In this document: one piece after another, positions 1 to 7,771 of the stretch
Numbering within the stretch: position 1 is the stretch's first letter
How the letters are laid out: every line of letters starts with the position of its first letter
Origin: Calditrichia bacterium
GTDB lineage: Bacteria; Calditrichota; Calditrichia; RBG-13-44-9
Direction: 5' to 3'
NCBI GenBank assembly: GCA_026991005.1
Contig: JALXCH010000355.1
Span: forward strand, 1 to 17,834
DNA: 17,834 nt
Translations under genes and position numbers: made by a program
Notes under the pieces: model-generated
What the model saw: only the letters and a program-made list of their open reading frames with translations
The model's database searches: none
Told to the model about the DNA's origin: nothing

Positions 1-115
1 AGGTCCCACCGGGGAGTTTAATGCACTCCAGTAAAAGCTGTCGGGAAGAGTGTGGAACATCGCAAACTTGTGGTTTTTTCCCTGTGGGGAATTGGTTTGA
101 TTTAAGCGCACGGGA

Positions 116-799
116 TTAGAGGTATTCCGGAGCATTCACGGGGTACAGGTTCTGGAACACCTGGCGCAAATTCTTTTCTGCAGCAATCACATCGGTTGCC
201 CGGCTGTTTTTAAGCACATCGCAGATGGCCTGCGGAGTCACGTTTTCGATTTCCGCCACTTCCCGGTAAGTGCCTAGCTCTTTATAACTCCAGTACAGCT
301 TGAAATGCCGTTCGTTCCAGCGGGATTTAATGGCGGTAATTAGCGAGAAAATGGTGTTAATCAACTGATCGGTCACGGCATCTTCGGAGATGAACCACAC
401 CTCGTTTTTCTTCTTTTTGGCCATGTTCAGAGCCCGATTGGCCCGGTGAAAAGCGGGACCGTCCATTTCGATGGGAAGCACACCGCCCATCCGGTAAATG
501 GTGCCCACCCCGATGCCGTAGCGGATGCGAATGGGAAACACCATGCGCTGAAGGGTTTGAATAATCTGGAAAGCGGTATCGGGTGTGTCCAATAATCCCT
601 GAAATTCGTCCCCCTTGGTAATGGTCATATTGGCTTCGATGTGGGAAGAATATTGTTCGTTAATTTGCACAATTGCGGATTTTACAAACAGTTGCGTCTG
701 GTAGCGGTCCATACCGTTCAACCGTTTGGAGCCGCTAATATCCCCAATTAATACGGTGTAAACTTCCATGCTTTCCCCCGCTTCGCGAAACTTCTCCAT
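116..799 (-). CDS. SatD-like protein with C-terminal helix-turn-helix
   Basis: A 227-residue protein that resembles the SatD family, whose biochemical role is not established. Family-like motifs are GDISGSK (residues 19-25), TKGDEFQG (61-68) and DGPAFHRANRAL (113-124), followed by an apparent helix-turn-helix at about 171-200 (TYREVAEIENVTPQAICDVL). The order 'GDI..S' then 'GDEF' recalls the metal-binding strands of class III nucleotidyl cyclases, which is only an analogy. The ATG at 799 is preceded by GGAGG (807-811 on the plus strand, 7-base spacing), so it is preferred over the internal Met at residue 11. It is the last gene of a probable minus-strand operon, 36 bases after a small basic ORF. 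A nucleotide-responsive or DNA-binding regulator is plausible but unproven. Confidence 0.75.
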   Translation of the reverse strand: MEKFREAGESMEVYTVLIGDISGSKRLNGMDRYQTQLFVKSAIVQINEQYSSHIEANMTITKGDEFQGLLDTPDTAFQIIQTLQRMVFPIRIRYGIGVGTIYRMGGVLPIEMDGPAFHRANRALNMAKKKKNEVWFISEDAVTDQLINTIFSLITAIKSRWNERHFKLYWSYKELGTYREVAEIENVTPQAICDVLKNSRATDVIAAEKNLRQVFQNLYPVNAPEYL

Positions 800-835
800 A
801 AGCGAACCTCCGTGTGCCGTTTAAAGCACGTCCCT

Positions 836-967
836 TTAACGACGTGTTTTCTTCTTCAAATCTCGTTTTTCCGATTTCTTCCGGTGACCATGTAATTTTT
901 CTGGACCTGCGAATTTGAACTGGCGAGGCTGAACAACCTTTTTTTGCCGATTGGGAATGGATTTCAT
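836..967 (-). CDS. small, very basic hypothetical protein (43 aa)
   Basis: A 43-codon ORF in the gap between the V4R-like gene and the SatD-like gene, same strand. It begins MKSIPNRQKKVVQPRQ and ends in a run dominated by Lys and Arg (KRDLKKKTRR), with almost no acidic residues. A purine-rich AGGGGTGG lies about 7 bases before the ATG and could act as a ribosome binding site. Spacing is 56 bases from the upstream gene and 36 bases to the downstream start, consistent with operon membership. I do not recognise the family. The composition suggests nucleic-acid or ribosome binding, but a short chance ORF is possible. Confidence 0.45.
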   Translation of the reverse strand: MKSIPNRQKKVVQPRQFKFAGPEKLHGHRKKSEKRDLKKKTRR

Positions 968-1023
968 TTTTCGTCCACCCCTATTATCGGAATGAACACA
1001 GAAAGTTTAATTCCCCCGAGTGA

Positions 1024-1581
1024 TTATTCCCAGCTTAAATGATAGACGCAGGCTTCACCATCTTCTGCTTCGCACTCGCTCTCTTTCAGTTGAACGTTTT
1101 TACCCCCGCAAATTTCCACCCCCTGGACCAGCAGCGCCTGGGTGAACCAGCAGTATGGTTTGTGAATATCTTCGTCGTAATCGAAATGCACCAATGCTTT
1201 GCCTGTATCGATGCGCTGGTAAGCATATTTCCCGAAATTCCAGAGGTAAGAATAAAGGTTTTTGATCTGTGCCAGGAATTTCTGTGGATTTTGCGCTTCA
1301 ATGTAATTGAAAAAGTAGCGGTCTAAGATGACCTCAGCATATTGAGCGCCAATTTCCCGGAAGATTTTTTCCACCGGTTTGTTCAGCGATTCGGCAATGG
1401 CAGTGTCCAGCTCCTTAAGCAATTGAAAAGGGTACAAATTGGTGATGAACACCTGCTCGCTAATGGTCTGTCGAGCAGATTCGTTCAGTTTTTTTAAAAC
1501 CGTCTGGAAGTGGGAGTTTCCATCCAGCTTCTCCAGATAATCCAGTCGGGATTGAATAATCAGTCCGCGAATGTCACTCAT
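1024..1581 (-). CDS. V4R / DUF2378-like sensory domain protein
   Basis: A 185-residue single-domain protein. The C-terminal part has features typical of V4R (4-vinyl reductase-like) and heme-NO-binding-type domains: VEICGGKNVQL at about 155-165, then ESECEAEDGEACVYHLSW (167-184) with Cys158, Cys170 and Cys178. The N-terminal half, with a 'YPFQLLKELDTAIAESL' stretch, resembles the myxobacterial TIGR02265/DUF2378 proteins. Such domains bind small ligands or a haem-like cofactor in characterised relatives; the ligand here is unknown. The start ATG overlaps the stop of the alanyl-tRNA editing gene by 4 bases (ATGA) and has AGGAGC 6-7 bases upstream, so translation is probably coupled. No DNA-binding or output domain is visible, so any output must come from a partner protein. 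Confidence 0.6.
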   Translation of the reverse strand: MSDIRGLIIQSRLDYLEKLDGNSHFQTVLKKLNESARQTISEQVFITNLYPFQLLKELDTAIAESLNKPVEKIFREIGAQYAEVILDRYFFNYIEAQNPQKFLAQIKNLYSYLWNFGKYAYQRIDTGKALVHFDYDEDIHKPYCWFTQALLVQGVEICGGKNVQLKESECEAEDGEACVYHLSWE

Positions 1582-2786
1582 AAATTCTGCTCCTGTAAAA
1601 TTTTCGTTTTGAGTTGTTCCAGGAATTGGGATATACCTTCGGGGTGGTTACCGCCCCCCTGTTGCAGTTGGGGCGAACCTCCGCCTTTCCCGCCAATTAA
1701 TGGAAGCAAGTCCGGTACCATGCGCTTTAAATCCAGAGGAAGATTTTGTGAGCGTGCAATCAGAAAGCGTAACTCCTGGCCGTTCCGTACAAATGCTGCT
1801 ACCACTATTCCCGGTTCCTGCAAAAGGGCATCGACAAAGGGTTTTAATTGTCTGGGATCGGTTTCGGTGAACACGGTTCCCACAAAGCGTACCGTGCCAA
1901 TCGTTTCTGCTGCGTTCAGCGCTTCGGCTGCTCGATAGCGCATCAATTCGGTGTGAAGTTTGTTCTGCTGCCGTTGCAACTCTTTTACCTGATGCTGCAA
2001 GTCGGAGACCCGTTGCAGCAGTTCCTCCTCTCCGCTGGTGAGTAGCTGACCCAACTCCTGGAGCAAACGGGATTTGCGCCGGTAATCCCGCAGCAATCGG
2101 TCTCCAATGCGAAAAATAAGGCGTACACGCCCGCGAATTTTTTCCTGCCCGACGCATTGAATGACCGCCAACTCCCCGGTGGAGGCCACATGGGTACCTC
2201 CGCAGGGAGAATAATCAAAATCCTGAATTTCCACAATGCGTACCTGCTCCACCTGAGGTGGTTGTTTGCGCAAGGGGAAGCGAGAAGCTTCCCGGGGCGA
2301 AACCCAATGGATGGTGACCGGGCGATTTTCCCGGATAATCCGGTTCGCCAGAGATTCGGCTTCGTTGAGCACTGCAGAAGAAATCTGTGGGGTATCCAGC
2401 TCCACGCTGGTATATTCTTCCCCCAGATGAACCGAAACGGTGGAGTGCCCACCCACTTCTTCCAGACTGCGGGAGATGAGGTGCTGGCCGGTGTGCTGCT
2501 GCATGAAATCGTATCGCCGGAACCAATCGATGCGACCGGTAACGACCTCTTCCCGGATGGGCACTTCCAGAAAATGGTAGATGCGCCCCTCCCGGGATTG
2601 AACATCCACAACCGGCACGTCGTTTAGCCAGCCCCGGTCTGCCGGTTGCCCCCCGCCTTCCGGGTAAAAACAGGTGCGTTCCAGCACCACAAACGGACGC
2701 CCCCGCTCTTCTCCCCTTTCCAGCACCGGGGAATCGAAAGCTACCCGATAAGCGTCCTGATAGTACAATTTTTCTGTCGGTGCCAT
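1578..2786 (-). CDS. alaX: alanyl-tRNA editing protein, AlaX-L type (editing plus DHHA1 domains)
   Basis: A 402-residue free-standing relative of the alanyl-tRNA synthetase editing half, predicted to hydrolyse Ser- or Gly-mischarged tRNA(Ala). Visible motifs: PEGGGQPADRG (42-52), the zinc-ligand pair HTGQH (98-102) and CGGTH (195-199), a coiled-coil-prone linker (about 240-295), and a C-terminal DHHA1 domain with GGKGGG (365-370). All four expected zinc ligands (His98, His102, Cys195, His199) are present, so the site looks intact. The frame stays open to a GTG at 2819, but the ATG at 2786 has GGAG just upstream, begins right before the conserved domain, and lies downstream of a sigma70-like promoter whose predicted start point falls close to 2818; ATG 2786 is therefore chosen. 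It leads a minus-strand operon with the V4R-like gene. Confidence 0.9.
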   Translation of the reverse strand: MAPTEKLYYQDAYRVAFDSPVLERGEERGRPFVVLERTCFYPEGGGQPADRGWLNDVPVVDVQSREGRIYHFLEVPIREEVVTGRIDWFRRYDFMQQHTGQHLISRSLEEVGGHSTVSVHLGEEYTSVELDTPQISSAVLNEAESLANRIIRENRPVTIHWVSPREASRFPLRKQPPQVEQVRIVEIQDFDYSPCGGTHVASTGELAVIQCVGQEKIRGRVRLIFRIGDRLLRDYRRKSRLLQELGQLLTSGEEELLQRVSDLQHQVKELQRQQNKLHTELMRYRAAEALNAAETIGTVRFVGTVFTETDPRQLKPFVDALLQEPGIVVAAFVRNGQELRFLIARSQNLPLDLKRMVPDLLPLIGGKGGGSPQLQQGGGNHPEGISQFLEQLKTKILQEQNL

Positions 2787-2824
2787 TGAACTCCGTTTCA
2801 GTTCATCTAAAAAAAACACCTGCC

Positions 2825-2853
2825 AATATAATGCGTTTCAATTCAAAAATCAA
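2825..2853 (-). promoter_or_regulatory. sigma70-like promoter for the alaX operon
   Basis: On the minus strand TTGATT (2848-2853) and TATATT (2825-2830) are separated by 17 bases. They match the consensus hexamers at 4/6 and 5/6 positions. Transcription would begin near 2818, about 30 bases before the chosen alaX start. The -35 element lies inside the right part of the terminator-like palindrome that follows feoB. This is inferred from sequence alone. Confidence 0.4.
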
Positions 2854-2871
2854 ACCTATAGGCTTGATTTT
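2846..2871 (-). terminator. terminator-like palindrome downstream of feoB
   Basis: A 26-base near-perfect palindrome: AAAATCAA at 2846-2853 pairs with TTGATTTT at 2864-2871, with CCTATAGG in the centre. In the minus-strand transcript the one irregular position becomes a G-U pair and the 3' arm ends in a U-run, as expected for an intrinsic terminator of the feoAB transcript. The A-tract on the other arm means it could also work in the opposite direction. Confidence 0.55.
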
Positions 2872-2904
2872 AAAAGATTCAGAACAGGATTTTTATTAGC
2901 AGGA

Positions 2905-4830
2905 TTATCCGAAGCTGCCCAGAAGATGCACCATCCAGGCCAGCACGGTGGCAATGCCAAAAGTAAGAAGAACCGCCACCCAGGTCCATTTACCCCCCAG
3001 TTCCCGCTTCAGTACCGCAATGGTAGCCACACAGGGGATGTAAAATGTAATGAAAACGGTGAATGTGAGGATTTGATTGGTGTTCATCACATTGATCACC
3101 TGAGTGGTGCCCAGAGCCTGAGTGAGCATAATGAGCGAGAGTTCCTTGCGTAACACGCCAAAAATCAGAGTGGTACCCACCACAATGGGAAGTCCCAGAA
3201 GAGAGGTGAGCGGAGAAAGCCCCAGATTAATCCAATCGTCCAGGTGCAAAAATTCCAGCATTCCCAGCACGATGCTCCCGGCAATGAGCAGCGGCCATGC
3301 CACGTAAATAAATTCCTTGATCCGAAACCAGGTTTTCTTTTTAATAACCTGGAAAGAAGGAAGGCGATAAGGGGGAATTTCCAGAATCATTCCCGGAGAA
3401 ACCTCGGGCATTAAATGAGTAAGAATCCTGCCCGTAATGGCGATGACAAAGATGTTCAGGATATAGATGGCCAGAGCCCAGAGGGGACCGAGGTAAAATG
3501 CCACCAGCCCGAAGATGACCACACTGCGGGCAGAGCAAGGAACCATACTGGAGATGATGGCAGCAATGATCTTATCCCGTCGATCGGGCAGAATGCGGGT
3601 GGCCATCACGGCAGGAACGTTACATCCGTATCCCAGTACCGCGGGAACGATGGCTGTACCGTGCAGTCCAATACGGTGCATAAAGGCATCCATTAAAAAT
3701 GCTACCCGGGGCAAATAGCCGATGTCTTCCAGCAGATTTAAACCAATAAGGAAAGGAATCAGGTAGGGGAGTACAATTGCCACACCACCGCTAATACCCC
3801 ATAGGGTGGATTTGAGCATGTGGTAGAGAAAGGAATCCGGTGGAAGAGGAGATAGGGTAAGCTTTTCCAGATAATCGAATCCTGCCAGCAGATATTCTTC
3901 CAGGAAGCCGCCCAATTTAAATACCACCAGAAAGAAGGAAGCCAGCACCAGCACCAGAATCACATATCCCAGAATGCGGTGCATGATGATGTTATCTACC
4001 CAATCTCGAATATCGCGACTGGGGTGGCCAATAGTAACTACCTGCTCATATATGTCCATCGCCATGGCATGGCGTTCCAGGGTAAGCACACTATCCTGCG
4101 GTTTCCCGCGGAGGGTTACCAGCTTTTTCTGAAGCTCTCGGGCTTTCTGCAAAATGGATTTTTCATTTTTTCCAGCCACGGTTTTCAGGAAATAATCATC
4201 ATCTTCCAGCAGTTTGATGGCCAGGAAGCGCAACGGGTATTCCGTTTTTTCGGGAAGGTGCTTCCGGAGATAGGCTTCCATTTCCTCAATCACTTCTTCC
4301 ACATCCCGCTGGCAGCGGATGCGTTTTTGGTGGATGGGTTCCTTGCCGCTAATCACATCTTTTGCGCGCAGGAACAGCTCCTGTACCCCGATGTTTTTGC
4401 TGGCAATGGTGGTCTGCACCGGTACACCCAGTAGTTGGGAGAGTTTCTCCGTGTCGATTTCGATGCCCTTGCGTTTGGCTTCGTCCACCATGTTTAAAGC
4501 CAGGAGGACGGGAAGGTTTAATTCCAGCAATTCCAGGGTAAGGGGAAGGCTGCGCCCCAGTTGTGAGGCATCCACTACGTTAATAATCAAATCGAAGTTT
4601 CCGGTAAGTAAGTACTGGCGTACCTGGGCTTCGGCTTCGTTGGTGGCAGAAAGGGAGTAAGTTCCCGGGAAATCAATCAGGTCGTACACATTGCCGTTGA
4701 CGTGTACCCGACTTTCGGTGTAGTTAACGGTGGTTCCGGGGAGGTTAGAGGTGGCGGATTTGTATCCGGCGACGGAGTTAAAGAGGGTGCTTTTACCGGC
4801 GTTGGGTTGTCCCACCAGGGCAATTTTCAT
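2905..4830 (-). CDS. feoB: ferrous iron transport protein B
   Basis: A 641-residue inner-membrane Fe2+ transporter. The N-terminal G domain has G1 GQPNAGKS (7-14), a GTT G2 region (32-34), G3 DFPG (53-56), G4 NMVD (113-116) and a G5-like TIASKN (141-146). A helical linker region follows, then multiple membrane segments from about 285 to 637. The membrane part carries the conserved GYGCNVPA (400-407) and PCSAR (431-435) motifs and a YIPC motif (597-600) with the Cys residues implicated in the pore. It is at the short end for the family: the protein ends right after the last membrane helix with no soluble tail. The start overlaps the feoA stop by 4 bases (ATGA), so the pair is co-translated. 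No feoC is visible downstream. Confidence 0.97.
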   Translation of the reverse strand: MKIALVGQPNAGKSTLFNSVAGYKSATSNLPGTTVNYTESRVHVNGNVYDLIDFPGTYSLSATNEAEAQVRQYLLTGNFDLIINVVDASQLGRSLPLTLELLELNLPVLLALNMVDEAKRKGIEIDTEKLSQLLGVPVQTTIASKNIGVQELFLRAKDVISGKEPIHQKRIRCQRDVEEVIEEMEAYLRKHLPEKTEYPLRFLAIKLLEDDDYFLKTVAGKNEKSILQKARELQKKLVTLRGKPQDSVLTLERHAMAMDIYEQVVTIGHPSRDIRDWVDNIIMHRILGYVILVLVLASFFLVVFKLGGFLEEYLLAGFDYLEKLTLSPLPPDSFLYHMLKSTLWGISGGVAIVLPYLIPFLIGLNLLEDIGYLPRVAFLMDAFMHRIGLHGTAIVPAVLGYGCNVPAVMATRILPDRRDKIIAAIISSMVPCSARSVVIFGLVAFYLGPLWALAIYILNIFVIAITGRILTHLMPEVSPGMILEIPPYRLPSFQVIKKKTWFRIKEFIYVAWPLLIAGSIVLGMLEFLHLDDWINLGLSPLTSLLGLPIVVGTTLIFGVLRKELSLIMLTQALGTTQVINVMNTNQILTFTVFITFYIPCVATIAVLKRELGGKWTWVAVLLTFGIATVLAWMVHLLGSFG

Positions 4831-5054
4831 ATTTCCTCAACCAGAATTTTCGCAGCCACTCCACGTCCAATGGCGACGGAAACGCCATGGTTTTCGATAA
4901 GAATGGGGCCAGCGAAAGGGGCATTGCGGCGTATGGTAACAATGCTGCCCACCCCGATTCCCAGTTGGGTCAGCATTTGTCGTGAACCTCTTCCACCGGT
5001 GATGCTCACAATGCGCACTTTTCGATTTGCCGGCACATCCAGAAGCGATTTCAT
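4827..5054 (-). CDS. feoA: ferrous iron transport protein A
   Basis: A 75-residue SH3-like FeoA, a cytoplasmic partner of FeoB. The sequence follows the family pattern: a short lead (MKSLLDVPANRKVRI), then SITGGRGSRQMLTQLGI, then a glycine-rich C-terminal strand ending VAAKILVEEI. The reading frame continues upstream to a TTG at 5108, which would add 18 residues (MIHHKFDTKINREPSDYF) not typical of FeoA. The ATG at 5054 gives the usual family length, although its Shine-Dalgarno is poor: the nearest candidate, AGGGAA, is about 16 bases away. The upstream leader contains nested inverted repeats that may control expression. Confidence 0.9.
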   Translation of the reverse strand: MKSLLDVPANRKVRIVSITGGRGSRQMLTQLGIGVGSIVTIRRNAPFAGPILIENHGVSVAIGRGVAAKILVEEI

Positions 5055-5112
5055 AAAATAGTCAGAAGGTTCCCTGTTAATTTTTGTGTCGAATTTATGA
5101 TGAATCAATGGA

Positions 5113-5188
5113 AACTTCCGCGATTTTTCTTTCTGTTTTTACCATCCCCATCATCGGATGGGGAGACGTTTTCTTTACAGCGGAAGTT
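5113..5188 (-). promoter_or_regulatory. nested inverted-repeat leader upstream of feoAB
   Basis: Two perfect inverted repeats are nested. The outer arms are AACTTCCGC (5113-5121) and GCGGAAGTT (5180-5188). The inner hairpin is CCCCATC (5146-5152) and GATGGGG (5157-5163) with a 4-base loop. In the feoA transcript this would fold as a long outer stem closing a GC-rich inner hairpin. The downstream outer arm contains GGAAG, which would be the ribosome binding site if the TTG at 5108 were used. A metalloregulator operator, a cis-acting RNA, or a chance pairing are all possible; I do not recognise it as a known riboswitch class. Confidence 0.4.
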
Positions 5189-5440
5189 AATATTAAGATT
5201 TATTCTCAACAACACCAAATTTTTTTAATTGACCCATTATTAAACTTTCTAAAAGGTAAATTTTAGCCCCTTTGTCTTCTAATAAATCTTTTAACCTCCC
5301 CTTCCCGGAATAAATATTTTTTCCTTACAAGAAAGAAATTACGGCAAAACAATATAGCAATTCCCCGGAAAGTGATGCAACCGGAGAGTAAGAAACCTTT
5401 TTTTTGTTCCAGAATGTGAATGAAATAATCCTTTAAATCT

Positions 5441-5464
5441 CAAATTCCAAATGACAAATTCCAA
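5441..5464. repeat. short tandem direct repeat
   Basis: Two perfect copies of CAAATTCCAA at 5441-5450 and 5455-5464, separated by ATGA (14-base period), inside the AT-rich intergenic region. Function unknown; it may be a fragment of a dispersed genomic repeat. Confidence 0.45.
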
Positions 5465-5885
5465 GTTAGAAAACCAGACACGGTTTCAAGGTTGTGGAAG
5501 TGTATAGTTCAATACTTAAATTCAACCTGTCTTCAAAAGTAATAGCCCAACTGGCAAACAATTTTGCTCCAATTTTAATTGCACCGTTTTTTAATCCGAT
5601 TAAAACAAGCTAAAAAAAAAGCATTTTTCACAACAGGCATATCACGCGGGAAAATGGTTTTGGATTTAGTCACTTTTCGGAATTGGCATTATACAGCTTC
5701 CACGTTATTTTCAGTGGCTTACGGGCAAATTAAGTGAATTAACAGGCGTGTAACAGATTTCAATTGCCAGATTCAAACAACAAATCTCAACAAGCAGATA
5801 TTAGATTACCGACTCCCGCTTCCTCCTCATGTCATATTACCCTTTCATCTCCCTCCTTTAAATTTTATCAACCCAATTTTTTCCC

Positions 5886-7517
5886 TTACTCTTTTTCCTT
5901 TGAAGAAGGTACCCGGAACTTATCCCCGGTTTCCTTCACAATAGTGCGGTACCAGGATTTCGGATAACCGGGATGGGTCACGTTTCCATGCTCATCTTTC
6001 ACATTGCCATCCAGGTATTTCCACAGTAGGAATTCCAGCAGTTTTTTCCAGCGTTTTACCACCCGCTGTCCCTGTGCTACGGAATATTTCGTGAGGTACT
6101 CCCGTGCCAATTCTGGCGCCTGCTGGTACAACGATTTGGCCGCCCGATCGATTTCCGGAACTGTCGCCAGAAAATTTCCCTCCAGCTCTCGCTGCACCTT
6201 CTGAATATCCACAATCATATCGCAGTAGCGGGAATAAGCAAAATTTGCCACAAAATTGAACACCCACCAGGCCGATTCCCAGCTAAAATGCTGGAAATCC
6301 GCTGTACCGACGGCGTAAGCTCTGGGTACCTCGCGAATGCCGCAATACATGGGTACATACACTGTACTGTAGGTGTCATCCACCCCAAACCACAGGATAC
6401 CGCCAATGGGATCCGGCAACCAGGAACGCATCTGCGCCACAAACGAGAAACCGGTTTGTTGAGTTGAGGTGGCCCGTTCGTTGAAATACTTCACGCTATC
6501 CACCGTCCAGGTAAGGGGACGCCAGCGGTAAGGGAGTTTAAAAGGGCCCGCTCCCACATCCTGGGTCATATCCATGGGAGTTCCTTCGAAATGATCGCGC
6601 ATCAGTTCCATCACATCGCGAACGGAGAGCTTTTTATCCGGCTTAATCCACAGGGGGAGTGGAGTACCCGAAGGGTCGCCCATCACATATTTCAAATCAA
6701 ACTTTTGGGAAGGTGCTGCGCGATGGAACATAGCGTACACCCGTGCCTCGCAAAAGCGCAACGCCCCGAAATCCAGTGGTGCGTAGGTATCGGCAAAAGA
6801 GAACTCTTCATCTTTCCCCTGGAACCAGCCTTTTTCCCGGGCAAAGGAAATCACATCGCGGGCATAGAGGCAATTGTCCGGATCGTTGAGCGGAAACTGC
6901 CGAATGCGTGACTGATTGGCATGGGCAGAAATGTAACCATCCGGGATGCGCCGTGCCACCCATAGCGCCCCTTTCTGCCCTTTCCCTTTGCCAATCATTT
7001 CCAGAATCCATACTTCTTTGGGATCCGCGATGGAGAACGATTCCCCTTCGCTGCAATACCCGTATTTTTCCACCAGCTCGGTCATCACCCGAATGGCTTC
7101 CCGGGCAGTTCGTGCCCGCTGCAGGGCAATAAACATCAAACTGCCGTAATCTAACAGGCCATCGGGATTGTGCAACTCCCGCCTGCCACCGAATGTGGTC
7201 TCCCCGATGCTCACCTGATGTTCATTCATCAATCCCACCACCTGGTAGGTATGGGGTACCTGCGGAATTTGTCCCAGATAGTTCCCGGTATCCCACTCAT
7301 AAATATCCAGCATTTCCCCCGGTAAATGGTCTGCTGCCGGGGTAAAATACAACTCGCCGTACAAAATGTGAGAATCCGCAGCGTAAGTAATCATGGTAGA
7401 GCCATCCGCTGTTGCGCCGCGGGTAATTAAAAAATTGGTACAGGCATTCCCAACTATGGGGGAAAAGCCAATCCAGATTATCCACAGAACCATCGCCATA
7501 ATAATCATCCTGTTCAT
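5886..7517 (-). CDS. secreted peptidase family C69 dipeptidase
   Basis: A 543-residue Ntn-hydrolase of the C69 (PepD-like) family, predicted to cleave dipeptides outside the cytoplasm. Residues 1-25 form a signal peptide (MNRM, a hydrophobic stretch, then FSPIVGNA), and Cys26 in ACTNFLITRGATADGSTM is the expected N-terminal nucleophile, exposed directly by cleavage. Other family blocks are YAADSH (45-50), SAHANQSRI in the middle, and HFEGTPMDMTQDVGAGP. The frame is open to a TTG at 7589, but the ATG at 7517 has AGGAG 7 bases upstream and begins right at the signal peptide, so it is chosen. The gene stands alone, divergent from the sigma factor gene. Peptide scavenging is the likely role. Confidence 0.9.
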   Translation of the reverse strand: MNRMIIMAMVLWIIWIGFSPIVGNACTNFLITRGATADGSTMITYAADSHILYGELYFTPAADHLPGEMLDIYEWDTGNYLGQIPQVPHTYQVVGLMNEHQVSIGETTFGGRRELHNPDGLLDYGSLMFIALQRARTAREAIRVMTELVEKYGYCSEGESFSIADPKEVWILEMIGKGKGQKGALWVARRIPDGYISAHANQSRIRQFPLNDPDNCLYARDVISFAREKGWFQGKDEEFSFADTYAPLDFGALRFCEARVYAMFHRAAPSQKFDLKYVMGDPSGTPLPLWIKPDKKLSVRDVMELMRDHFEGTPMDMTQDVGAGPFKLPYRWRPLTWTVDSVKYFNERATSTQQTGFSFVAQMRSWLPDPIGGILWFGVDDTYSTVYVPMYCGIREVPRAYAVGTADFQHFSWESAWWVFNFVANFAYSRYCDMIVDIQKVQRELEGNFLATVPEIDRAAKSLYQQAPELAREYLTKYSVAQGQRVVKRWKKLLEFLLWKYLDGNVKDEHGNVTHPGYPKSWYRTIVKETGDKFRVPSSKEKE

Positions 7518-7771
7518 GCGCAAACTCCTGTTTCTCTTACTGCTTTTCTTTTTTCCGGACAAATAACACTGCTCCCGGTCGAAAAACAAATCAAAAAAGA
7601 AAATACTTTACCTCGATGTGCCACACTTTGTTTCCGATTGGGTTGAATCAATCAAATAATCCGGGAACCTTTGCCTTCTCCGGAGCATCTCTTTCCAGTA
7701 CCTTCTTAATTTTTATTTCCATTTGCCTCATTTTTCTTTTACTTTCCAGAAAAAATTGGATTTGTACTTCG

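Larger units (their letters stand above)
5109..5885. other. long AT-rich intergenic region, no supportable gene
   Basis: About 780 bases between the C69 peptidase stop and feoA. The feoA-proximal end holds the nested repeats at 5113-5188, a perfect TTAATATTAA palindrome (5187-5196) and an imperfect TTAAGA-N5-TCTCAA repeat (5193-5209). Further out is a direct repeat of CAAATTCCAA at 5441-5450 and 5455-5464. A plus-strand frame of 37 codons from a GTG at 5500 to a stop at 5613 looks mildly coding but matches nothing I recognise. No tRNA, transposase remnant or strong terminator was seen. Confidence 0.6.

Noticed and set aside
3..119. Plus-strand open frame running in from the left edge
   Set aside because: Only 38 codons visible, no recognisable family, and it converges on the well-supported SatD-like gene; not enough to call.
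2787..2819. GTG start for the alanyl-tRNA editing gene
   Set aside because: Poor ribosome binding site and about at the predicted transcription start; the ATG at 2786 has a good site and the correct domain start.
5055..5108. Upstream TTG start for feoA adding 18 residues
   Set aside because: The extension is not family-like; the ATG at 5054 gives the normal FeoA length. It remains possible because GGAAG precedes the TTG.
7616..7771. Hydrophobic N-terminal extension of the sigma factor
   Set aside because: The extra 52 residues are unlike any sigma factor region, and the ATG at 7772 sits just before region 2; the stretch is more likely leader DNA.
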